This document shows, piece by piece, positions 11,826 to 23,122 of a stretch of DNA of 64,000 nt (its first letter is position 1; each line of letters opens with the position of its first letter). Origin of the DNA: Enoplolaimus lenunculus (lineage: Eukaryota > Nematoda > Enoplea > Enoplida > Thoracostomopsidae); assembly GCA_030248215.1 (NCBI GenBank), contig JASANG010000097.1:124001-188000 (forward strand), written 5' to 3'. The notes beneath the pieces are model-generated. The model did not search any database and had not been told where the DNA came from. It saw only the letters and a list, made by a program, of their open reading frames with translations. The position numbers and the translations under genes were made by a program.

Positions 11826-14800
11826 CTACTTGTCACAGGATTTTCGTTGATGGTCTGTGCTGCCACACAGCGAACATGCGCCCCGTTTAATGCAAGTCAA
11901 CCCGTGATTATGGCATTTATTGCATTTTTTGCAATGCACATATGATGGCTTGACACATTTTTTGCACAAACGACAGTGACGGTATAACTGATCATCCTAT
12001 CAATTTAAAACACACGCATTAAGTCTAAGGGTGGCTCTATACCTTTTACAAGTTGTATGCTATGTGCGCCGACGGACGGCGTCGCAAGACAAGTACAACG
12101 CCACCTTAAGGCATAACGCTATCATCCAACATTTAATAAACACATGTTCCAGCGGTAAATATGAATTAGACGAGCTCAATATCAGTTAAACCGGATCGAC
12201 TCACTCTCATAAAGTGGTATTCTCAACTGTGTGTACACCTGCTGCAAGTTATTAATCTGTTCAGGAACAAGCGAATTGTGAACGACCCGGGTTTGAAATA
12301 TTTTTATGTAGCAGCAGTAGCAGAGTAAATAAATTAGAATACAATAAATGAGCTACATTTTGAACTTGAACAATTTCCGGCACGAAAGTTACAAGCCCTA
12401 TCACCAACTGGTTTTATAAGTGATGCACACATTAAAGAATGTGTTCACAGATGACATTACAATGCAACCCTAAGCATTTGTATTTCAGGGAAGGCAACTA
12501 CAATTTTAGCATACCAAAATAATGAATTAAATTTCAAAACGGTTTTCACACACGCTCACTGATATATTTAACATGGCACTGTCTCGACATAATATTTCTG
12601 TAATTATAATAAGAGATTACCACAATTGAAAAACTGACCTTTGAGGTGCAAGCTTGGCATTCAACACAATGCTTGTTACCAACAAAAACGTCCATTTGAC
12701 ACATGTCGCAATGCCTACAATAATTAAAAATACTATGTATATTAAGCCTAAATTATAGAAAGATATAGTTATGGTCAAAATTAAGTGCACCTTGAGAGGT
12801 ACGCAGTCACACGGCTTTCATGTTGGCAAAAGCGTTAACTGAGACTTCTTAATCATGTCGAGTTATAAACCTTAATGATTTAATTTTAAACCAAATAAAA
12901 TTTTACAAACCATTACTAAATCTGATCAATCTTCACAATAAATTCATCGATATATAGAAATAAAGTTTAGACGTTGCTTACTTGTAGCCACCTTGAGGCA
13001 GTTTCACCGATTCCAGAGGAATATCAGTAAACAGACGTATCGGCGATGATTTTCCAGCTTTTTTCACACGATACAATGGATGATTTGAATATCCAACCTA
13101 AATAGCATAGGCATAAGTCGATAATGATTCATAGACATGACTATGCAACTAGCCATGTTCTGCATAGTACAGAATCTACCAGCACGCGTAGCGTTTTTGT
13201 CGTAGTCCCTCAACTTTTGGAGGGGGTTGATCTCGCATAAAGAGCACGTTTCTACCCACTTAATTTCTTAAAGAATATAAGCGGTGCTGTTTCATTATGT
13301 TGCGGATGTCACTGCACGCGGCGATGGGTACATTGTTTTGGACATGCTCTTGTAACGTTTTAAATAAGAATTATCCACCTTTGGTATAAGACATTGACAA
13401 GAGCGCAGCCAGGATTTTGGAAGGGAGGGTGTCACATGCAGTAAACATTTTTCAGGTATTTGTTGCGTTACTAACAGAAAAAGTTCGAAACCCCCAATAA
13501 TTTAATACCAAGTGTGGGGTTTGATCCTGAAACCATCCCACTCGGCACAGATTTCCCGTTAAAATCACAGTGTGTAAGAATCACAATACAAAACTCATTT
13601 TGTTGAACTGCAAACGCAATATTTATTTATATCAAAATAAGTATCTCTGTTTAATACTTTTACTTTCTAAAATGTCGGATACTAAATATTATTTCGGCGG
13701 CACCCTGATGTTTACAAACGAAACATGTTCAATACCCTGTAGTCAGACATTTTCAAATTCGTAGACTCTACAATTCGCTTTTCCATGAATCTTGGAAAAA
13801 TCCAGACAACATTGCAGCTAATATCTTCAACGTTTTCAACACTAAATGAAAAAATTTCATTATTATTTCAAAAAGTGAGACACAAATTTTATGCTGGATT
13901 GTTCTTTTACGCTGAAGTCTTATCACCTCTTCTTCCATAATTTACAATAACGACCATACCTTTAATAAATTTAGGGTTACGCTATACTCACCGCGCGCCG
14001 CCGGATGCCACCGTACGGAACATTAAAATTTGTTTATTAAAATTTGTATATATTTTTGTTAGCGGCGAGTGGCGACGCGCGGTGTCATCCGGCACAGTAA
14101 AGTAGAGTACAACTTTTAGTCAATAAAAACATAATTTCGCCCATGGTGTATTGAAATATTCGCATAATAGCGTTTCACGCCAAAGTAAATTTTCATAAAT
14201 TCTTTTACTCTGTTCAGTATTACAAAAACATCCTAAGCAATAACTTACTTATGACACTCTTGAACATCATTTCGAATGCAACTCAGTGTATGCGTTAATG
14301 CATCAACCAGACCGCCAAATGGAGGATCAATAATTATTAACGTGCGCTTCGCCCCGCTCAGAAACATTTTGTACGCCTTTTGTTCTTTGTTGTTATAAAA
14401 GTAGTGGTTGAACATATTGTACTGAGCATACTTGGCTGGACTCCAAAACACAGCCTAAAAATAAAGACCCTTATATAGTTTGCATACAGAACTACATTGA
14501 TTAATGTAGGGATGTGACTATTAGTCTCAGTCTTCAAAATCGGCATGTTCAAAAATCGAGAACTCCGGTTTCACATCGAGAAAGGGCAAGGGTAAGTGTT
14601 GTGTAAAATATGTTGACAACGAATGTCATATGGTTAAACAAAGGCAGATATACACATTAAACAATTTTCTGTAAATGAATCAAACATGTATGTATTTCAT
14701 ATTTCATCAGTTAACTCTAAAGCTACTTTTTAATCCCGTAGCTAACGTTCACGCCAGGGATCGACCGGATATTAATTTTACCGGATCCCTGAACCGGATA

Positions 14801-17800
14801 CTAATTTTTGTACTGGAACCGGAGCCGGATGTTAACCGGATATAGGATCTAAATTTTTTTAAACTTTTGGAGGTATTTAAGTCGTGCAAAAATATGTATT
14901 CAAGGTATTCAAGGATTTAAGATTAATTATTGTTGGCTTGGATTTAACGTTTCATGTCAGTGTCCATTCTGGACTTGCCTGGAATTGCAGTCGCTGCAAA
15001 ATACCCAGTATTTGGTCGTGTTAAAAGCTGCATTCAGGGTAACTTAATATACATGTCAAACCCTTTTAACAAATTTGACTCCCTCGTCGAGATTGATTTT
15101 GCTACTCGTGAACGTGTACACAAGAAAAAGCATTGGAATATAACAGACAACCGCAAGCACCCAATCGCCAAATCCATAATTTGGAAGAACAAATGCTACA
15201 ATTAAAATGGATGCAGCAGAACGCTCAATCTTCTATTCAGCTTGATTTGGTCGACGATAATGATTTCTTACATCAAAAAGGTTACTAAATTTTTTATTTC
15301 TTGGCAATTTTTAATTAACTTTACAGATGATCTTTCAGAATAATGATATTTTGAAGAAAACAATCACTAACTTGTAGCGTTTAGTAAGTCCTACTAAATT
15401 TCAAACACTACGCGATCAAATATTGCCGATTACAAATACTACGACTGTGTTGTGTTATTAAACTTATGAAACTAAACCAACACTTACATATCTGTAATCA
15501 TAGTCGAGTAGAAAACTTTTCACACCAAGAAAAGCTTTATGTAAATAGAAATATTCGTGTAGCCTGTAAAAGAAATAGATTGTAGTAAGTTATCTGATAA
15601 ATGACAAAGAAAATTAAATGGAACGCGACAGTATGCAAATTTTTCCCATCCGACGCGTTAAGCCTGAATATCAAAAACTTTTCATTATTTACCATAACCA
15701 TTTTCCTAAAAAAAGATACTTTATATTCCTTCATGAAAAAATACTGAATAAAACAGACTTGTTGTTGCCGTATGCGAATACACGTGTTCAAGCAGATAGA
15801 CCCGCTTGCCTCACGGATGTCTACTTTGCCGAAGTACACGCTTTGACTCCATAAGGTTTGCAATAGATTGACAATATTCAACAGATCAAGGATTCGGCAG
15901 CAAGTAGTTGGAGGTGTTCAGCGTGAAGTAGCAAACGTATGAAAAAAGCTACACCGTTATGTATCAAAGGAAGGTAATAATGCGCTGAACTGTGTCGCAT
16001 ATCCTCAGCGGAACTTCAAAGGTATGAGTCGAACTACTACCGCAGAAACTGAGCACTCATGCAACATCTATTCTATTGATATTGCAATGATTTAGGAGAG
16101 TATTCTGCGAGATAGACGTCACGTGCCGGTAGAGCCATTGTTGGCAGCGCAGTTGTCGGCTATGTTACGAATAGTATCCAGCAAAAAACGAAACATGAAT
16201 CTCACAGATTGGCAGGGTTCCAACAAAACCTAAATTTTGCCGGACAGAAACAAGAATTAAATTTCTTTGCTGGAAGCGGAACACGAACCAGAATTTGGAA
16301 TAATTTTCATCAAGAGAATTACAATTGGTATTGGACTTTTCTGAAAACTGCCCGAAAAATGTTTCAAACGAATTTTCAGCTATTTCATCGCCAAAATTTA
16401 ATTAAGCCGCTCGGGAGAACCCAGTTATGGCGAATCTGTTAATGCTACGTATTATATTCGCTTAAGTCGGAATATTGCCATAGTTCGTTATTTTAGCTTA
16501 CTCAATAACCCCAACACCCAACCCCCCCCCAGGACAAAAAATGGCTGCCAATTTGTTCATACGATGTTTTTGAGAATTGTTGCCAGCCAAAAGACGCTCT
16601 AAATTAATAATATATTTGTTTTTACAAATTATCCGTATGGTCACAAAATCTGTAAACTTCGTCGACTGTAGTCACAGACCACGCAAAGAGACGGATGGAG
16701 GAATACGTGAAACGGGTGAACACGCTGAAAAGTCTCAGAGGGAAAGGGCAGGGTGGTAGTTGCGAGGACACACCAACTATCTATTTGTCATACGACTTGT
16801 ATGTCGTTTGCCGCAAAAATACCGAGCAACAGCAAATATTTCAGAGACAGACTGCGAGAACAAGCACAAAGCTGGTCAGAATGACTCCAATACATTTTTT
16901 GTTACTGAAAACTAACCCAAAATGAATAGCTGTGATACGAAAGGTTAGGCCGCAACTGCATACCAAAAATGCCTACGACTGAACGACAAGTTCCTGGCAT
17001 ATAAGATCGTGATGAAAGAGGTCAGTACAGATTAAAATCATGAACGACATGGAGAGTTTGTGACAAGGTAGTTAGTGAAGAATATGGTCTGGTAAAGACA
17101 AGTAATCAACTAACGGAATTAAAAATGATACCACCATAGAAGACACCAGCAACATTGTCTTCAATAATCAACTGCTAAATGCCTTCAATAATTATTTGCT
17201 AAAAACTTAATTCACATCGGCTCAATCGAAAAAAACAGGTTTTCGAATGATCTACAATGAAGTACCTCGAGAGACAAAATACAATTACAGTCAGCATCTA
17301 TTCTGACTGACTCAAACAGTACCATTTGTCATATGCCAAGCGGTCTTGCGTAGCTCTAAGACATGCGCCAACGTTTGCTACGGAGAAAACTGGTGCAGCT
17401 GACATGTGACGGAAGTATAAGAGTCACAGTTCAATAGGCTCTTTCGCAATGCGTTTAGACACTGTTTATCAGCAAGAAGTGGAGATCAATCTTAAAGGTG
17501 CCGATTCGTTCATTAAACGAAAAAGAAAAGATGCCTGCCAACAGCATATCATTGCTAAGTGGTTTGGACAAAACATTACGAAGCTTGCTGAGGAAGAGAA
17601 ATCATTGCTGAAGTAAGAAAAAACTATTCTGAGGTGCATTGGCCACTGCCCCATTCTTTTCCAACGACTCCACCACATCGATAAAAACCGGACGAATTAT
17701 GCAAGGACTGTGGTGCGCCAACCGACGATGTAAAACCTTTGATCGAAGACTACCTCAAATTACGGTTGAATGAAGCACTTCTTAGCGTAAGCCTCAATCG

Positions 17801-20800
17801 AGACCATATGAAGGAAACCCAATGTAGTGTATATAATGCTGCATAAAACCGGTCGTCTTGATCGCCAGGTATTACCACACACTTCAAAGGTCCTCAAACA
17901 ATACAGAGTCATACGCAGCGTACCGCAATAATTGCACCAGAGTGCAACCAAATATCCGGCTCCGACTCGAGAAAAATGGACATTCGGCTCCGGTATTTCT
18001 TAGCACTCGATTACACCCTGAATTACGCAAAAAAGAAGGCACATTCTTACGTACCGTGGAGTGCCAACACAGAGCACACGATCACACTTCGAACTTTGCG
18101 GCAATGTGCATAAAAATCTAACAGTATCGTCGGAAAACCAATATTGCTAAAACATAAGTTTTGAAAAAATCACATTTTAAATTTTATAAACGATATAGTT
18201 TTATTCGAATATACATTACTATAACAGAATAAGCTCAAGCAATACTATTTCAAGAAATCTGCAACACACATATATGTCTGCAGTAGACAACGTATGTGCA
18301 AAATCGCATGCATGCTTCCTCCTAGATTTTCAAAACAGGAAGTAATTCTGTGTGCAATTTATGTAGCTAAAACCCCATTTTAACATACCGCTTCGCCTGT
18401 TTTATCGGACAACGTTTTTAGCAATTGTGACGGCCGCGCTAGTATATCATTGCTGACTTGTTTCATACAGTTATGGTCTACGTGTTTATCCATTTCTGAA
18501 CAAAGAACTACACAGCTGCAATCATGACAGAAAGTCCGTTTCTCCAGTGGCAGCTGCCTAAACACTGTTAACCTGAAACAAAAAATCCATGCAACGCAAC
18601 AGTAGACAAGAACGATGAAAATTTATTTAAATCATCAAATATCAATCAGTAAAGCTTTGGTGCTTTGGTATAAATCAACTTAACGATTCTGGTGGAATTA
18701 CACATACAACCTAAACTCACTACAGTTGTGTAACTCTCAAACTGTATACTGCTGTCAAATAGGTATTAAGGACGTCAAACCACGAAGAATAAAGTATTTT
18801 TAAACGAATAACGCAGTGGAAGTCGATTTAGATAATGACCCTTCAGATTTTTACATTGAAAGTTAGTTTCAATTTATATAGCTTCAACTCGCCGACTAAA
18901 CTAAGTATCATATCGTTGTGCTAAAAATTTGGTGATCGAAGCATTAAAAGTCGACGTTGGTGAAAGCCATAGTAGAAGCTGCTTTAGCTTCATAGTTCTG
19001 TCGATTTATTCAAAGAAATAAAGACTTCAATTTAGCGATATTCTTAAACGTTAATATAATGGGATTTGTTATCAATTTATGACGTAATTCACGAGCGTAT
19101 TAAATACACATTACATGTTTGATAATTTACAAGCGTAGGCTATTCATATGCACCTTCTGATGAGCCGTCAGCAGACATAAATTTCAAAACTCACTAGGCA
19201 CTCAGTATTCATGTGGTTACCTTTTGTGAAGTTGTTTGCGAGTTAAATTGCCCCTTTTCTGTCTTAGTATTCGCTGCGCGCGTTCTAACTTATCGATCCC
19301 AACCCTTGAGTCGGCTGCCATTTTATATGAACATTTCTTTTTCGACCGATATACGCTACACGCAAAATACTGTTCCATACCACGCGCTCCGGAGTACCGT
19401 TGAAATAACAAGCACGGCCCTAAAACAGCAACTATATATCGAAACATTAATATATAAGCGGACAGAAAAAACAAACCCGATTGTCGGGATCAAACCACGT
19501 TCATACCTTACGCTACATTGAAAAGATACATTCCTTATCTTCACAGTGAGATGACCGAACTATTTCAGACACCAATTTGTATTTATGCTTCGAAAATGTC
19601 ATTCCGCTTAGATTCGTTAAAATTTCGTCTATGGGCAAAATACTAAAAAATTCTGATGAGTCACCCTACTACACGCAGCGTTTAGAAATATGGTTATATC
19701 AGCGTGCAAAGCAGGACTGGATTATACCAGAATCGGAATCAGAATCGGAACAGCAAACTTATACCGGAATTATAACAGGAATCGGAATCGGAACTCAATC
19801 AATTATTGACAAGTTAACGCATCGAAAGCAATTTATACATAAATAATTCAGAATTTTTAAGCAACGTATCACATCAAACAGGATTAAAATTAAAATTTCA
19901 ATATTCCAAATTCCGATTGATTGTGCAACCGGAGACGGAAGCAAAATCGGAATTCTAATCGGAATCAGAATCCCGATTGCATTCTGGTTTACATGTTTAT
20001 CAGCTTGCGAATATACAATTGAACGCTGCACAAACAGGTTTTCCCAGCACGACCTGGGTTTTTCCACTGTTCGCTCATGAGCGGGATACAAGGCCAAACA
20101 ATTCAACGAAGCATAAGCAGGTTTTCCCAGCATGGCCTGGGTTTCTGCTCGCCGTTCACACATGGGAAGGAAAATAAAAACCCACTAAGCCATATAGTTG
20201 CATCCGGGTACAAGTATTCCGGTTATTCTGGGTATTTTCGATAAAAATTCCCGTTCCGGTTTTTTTACAAAAATTGTTCTGCGGCTAATGATTTTAGCAT
20301 CTCTCTCTTATATTCGGAATAGTATCTGTAACGTATATACTATAATAAAAGAGGAAAAGGTAGATCAACAGGATTCAACTTCGAGTAACGAATAACCTAC
20401 GAAGATGTAATTGGGTTATGATCACGAACGCTTAGTCAGTAATGGTTGGATGCAGAGACATGACATATTTCATTTTAAGTTATCAATTCCGACATTTTAC
20501 TTCAGTACCCAGGTCCGAGTTATTGTTTTCAAATGTTGCAACTCTATTTAGCAACCTTATATTCTTGGATGAATAACCTATCGCAAATACTTATTCCGAT
20601 TAATTGTGCTATGCTCTGTCTATAAATGAACCGTTTTAAAGTACTGAATCGAAATTTGTTTCACGGTTCAACTGAGGCAGTACCGCAAAAGAAAAATGAA
20701 TTGAAAATTTGTGCGGTTCATGTGAAACGCAAAATAAAGATATGCAAACAGTTGATTTCTGCTATAATGTTTTGTGCTTCATCTAGCATTGCACTACATA

Positions 20801-20936
20801 ATTCATAAAGTCAGTTTATATAACCACATAAAATGTAAACACAAACTTGTAACATATAGAACTAACCATGTTCGCAAAACGGCACTGATTTGTTGTAACC
20901 AGGAATAACTTCAATGCTATTGCCCCTGTTTGACAT
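11826..20936 (-). CDS. ZCCHC4: ZCCHC4, 28S rRNA N6-adenosine methyltransferase
   Basis: Ten exons join into one open frame of 422 codons plus stop: 20867-20936, 19221-19419, 18389-18572, 15655-15743, 15488-15563, 14249-14454, 13736-13817, 12982-13097, 12639-12714, 11826-11996. The human protein is about 513 residues. Domain order matches the family: a GRF zinc finger across exons 1-2 (FCEHG, then YFAC and KKKC), a C2H2-like segment (FCHDCSC with HVDHNC), and the methyltransferase with motif IV DPPFGGL at about residue 245. The C-terminus is rich in CxxC/CCHC zinc ligands (HCDMC, HCVECQAC, HCRLCKKC, CSLCGSTDHQRKSC). The known role in the family is m6A modification of 28S rRNA, acting in the nucleolus and cytoplasm. 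The start is the ATG in ATGTCAAACAGG. The exon 4 donor is a weak GTCGGA. Introns hold MITEs and unidentified debris. Divergent from the PDI gene. Confidence 0.92.
12026..12109. mobile_element. Short CpG-rich MITE in ZCCHC4 intron 9
   Basis: Ends CTAAGGGTGGCTCTATAC and GTACAACGCCACCTTAAG form an inverted pair around GCGCCGACGGACGGCG. It is the smallest member of the CpG-rich family, and lies between the last two exons. Confidence 0.5.
13971..14119. mobile_element. CpG-rich MITE in ZCCHC4 intron 6
   Basis: Left end TTAGGGTTACGCTATAC and right end GTAGAGTACAAC are imperfect inverted repeats. The arms contain CCGCGCGCCGCCGGATG and its complement GTGTCATCCGG, separated by an AT-rich loop. Confidence 0.55.
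14940..15295 (+). pseudogene. Decayed ORF remnant, unidentified
   Basis: Plus-strand stretch inside a ZCCHC4 intron with coding-like pieces in more than one frame. One piece reads LAWNCSRCKIPSIW, a C-x2-C motif of the kind seen at the end of PHD-like fingers in some non-LTR retrotransposon ORF1 proteins. Another piece reads NLEEQMLQLKWMQQ and ends at a stop near 15289. I cannot name the family; a LINE fragment is one guess. Confidence 0.25.
16200..18125. other. ORF-rich debris in ZCCHC4 intron 3
   Basis: The intron between 15743 and 18389 contains several short broken reading frames. One near 17485-17616 on the plus strand reads FIKRKRKDACQQ and AKWFGQNITKLAEEE, unlike random AT-rich DNA. 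No catalytic motif, terminal repeat or family could be recognised, so it is recorded as unidentified, probably transposon-derived, sequence. Confidence 0.3.
19700..19986. mobile_element. hAT-like MITE, family 2
   Basis: Ends CAGCGTGCAA and TTGCATTCTG, with GGTTATAT before and GTTTACAT after, a decayed 8-bp duplication (6 of 8 match). The interior is made of repeated AATCGGAATC units. Lies in ZCCHC4 intron 1. A longer relative is at 28352-28708, and a reverse-oriented one ends near 40596. Confidence 0.5.
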
Positions 20937-23122
20937 ATTTAAAATATGGTAATATAAGTAAAAAACTCAATTTACAAATAAAATCATACGAGCTCTTGCA
21001 ATGCCAAAGGTTATTAATCTATATAATCAAACGTGGATGTCTGGTGGGGCCCCAATATGCACTCTGTGTCGCACTGGTGCCCACCGTCGGCATCTCTTCG
21101 GAATAAAGTAATCTACTTAATATCGGAATCAGAATAATTCAAAGGCTAGAAATCAGCGTTCTGGTGACATGCATAATACATGTATGACATTTTAAGGTTT
21201 GTTGTAAATTCTGCTTTTCGGACCGTTAGAGTTGAAATACCAGTTGCGTGAGCTGTGCTTGATGGATCGCGCCCAAATTTAGCGTGGTTTATACGTTTAA
21301 ATTGGATCTCTAAAGCTAAACGCCTAATTCGCACTTAAGGCTTAGACATAACCTTGCTTAACCTAAACCTAAGATTGAGCCTTGCCTATTCCTTGAGCCA
21401 AAGGATTGCCTAATGCCTCAGTTCGTATTATTTGTTCTGCATTTGTCACAACCGCGTGTTACAGGAGCATATAAGCCATAGACACTCGTAACTGTATTAA
21501 AACCGTTCCAAAATCGATCTGAGACCAGACCATACTCTTCTTTGGATCGGTTGAAAATTCTCGTTTTTGACCAGTCTAGACCTCACAGTGGAACTGCCTT
21601 GATGTACATTAGGGCATCGTTCCAACAGAGTACAAATTATTACGTAATGCGATGTTTACGAAAAGATTATTCGGTGGATTGATGCACCAGGGAACTACAT
21701 ACAAACTTCAATGTGTATCAGGGTACGACCAGATAATAATTTACGGGATCCCGTATCTGAAACAAGTTTTTTAAATCCGCAGAAGATAGTTTTAAATATG
21801 ACTAGCTAAGTATTATATGTTAATATAATGCTGTATGAAATGAATTATGTTCGGGATGTGCTTATCCAATTGAACTAGCATAGATCGAGAACTATTAACG
21901 AGCGGCATAGTACTTCACGTGTCGGACGGAACAAAGCAGGACCGTCTGCTCGGTTTTTGGCTTGGGATGGACCGTCGTTTGAATTTCAAGCGTGGTACGG
22001 CAGCCGTGCTCGTTTTCGCCTTTTTAAAAACAGGCTTCAACCTCAGAACCCATGCTCGCTCAGCTGCAGAGTTGACTGCTACAATTTTAAATTATGTCAT
22101 GGTTTTGTAAAAGATATGTTAAGTCTGACATGTGTTTGCCTTCCTTTGTTTTTTGCAGCGGGTTAAAAAACTATCGTTGAATTTACTTAACATACATTGA
22201 AATGCTTAGCTAGTGATTTGGTTGGCGTGGGACTGGAAACTGAGTAGTGTTTCCGAATGTCTAAAAGCCAACAAATATTTTTTTGCGTCACACTTACAAC
22301 TTTGCAGCAGGTATTTTACGGTATGCGATCAATATACTGTACGATCTCACCATAAAATCCTCAACCAGCTTCATATTATAGTTTATCAACTATTGATTGC
22401 TGTGTTTATTATGTAAAACGATTGTTTTGCATGTATCGGACAAAATTTTGTGTTTTGCTTCGCGTGGCATTAGCTCCTGTTACTTTGCCGCTATTTAATC
22501 CGTAAATTACGGTATTTGAGATAAGTTGGAAATTGCAAGGTATTCGGGGTGTGTCCGTAATAGAATTCGGTTTGTGGGAATCCTCAACGCTCTGATAAGA
22601 CGCGGCCGGTTGTAACAGTTTACTAAACAACAAGATAAATGTTATGCTGGTAAATATTAACGCAGTGGCTACACTTAGCTAATATTAAATATTATCAACA
22701 ACTCCTAATAAACCTTAGACTCCGGTACTAATACTAAACAAACTCCAATAACAACTCCAGAATACTCCATCGACAGATTATCAGTCCAGCGCGCTAGTCA
22801 CTGAGCCACGTCGCCTCACAATCGACTGCAGAGTTTTTCTGTTTTTATGCCTTACAAGAACCTCAACATACACATGTGTCTTGGTTCTTCCATGTTTTTA
22901 CTGCAGCTGCAGATGAAGGCACTACATATGCAGCAGTGATTTTAACCGATGTGCAGCATCAGCATGAGGTTATTACGTGTCTCTATGCATTCGAATGTCA
23001 CAGTATCAATTGTTCGTAACATAAAGATGTTTTAGCACACATTTAGATTACCGTTACACATATATACTACAATTACGCACGTTATATAGATATTTGATTA
23101 CCTGCACAGACTCCGTCCGGCA
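20937..23122. promoter_or_regulatory. Divergent intergenic region between ZCCHC4 and the PDI gene
   Basis: The two genes start 2.2 kb apart on opposite strands, so their promoters must lie in or near this stretch. I see no TATA box or other element that I can tie to either start. It contains a tRNA-like SINE head at 22773-22816 and fragments resembling hAT-like ends near 21718. Confidence 0.4.
22773..22816 (-). repeat. tRNA-derived SINE head (fragment)
   Basis: Reading the minus strand, GGCGACGTGGCTCAGTGACT followed by AGCGCGCTGGACTGATAATC looks like a tRNA 5' half with a pol III A box. No B box follows, so it is a SINE fragment or pseudo-tRNA, not a tRNA gene. Confidence 0.4.

Noticed and set aside
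15537-15881. 114-codon minus-strand ORF in the ZCCHC4 region
   Set aside because: It runs through an intron and joins the wrong frame; only 15655-15743 of it is a real exon.
22773-22816. tRNA gene
   Set aside because: Only the 5' half resembles a tRNA; no B box or acceptor stem partner.
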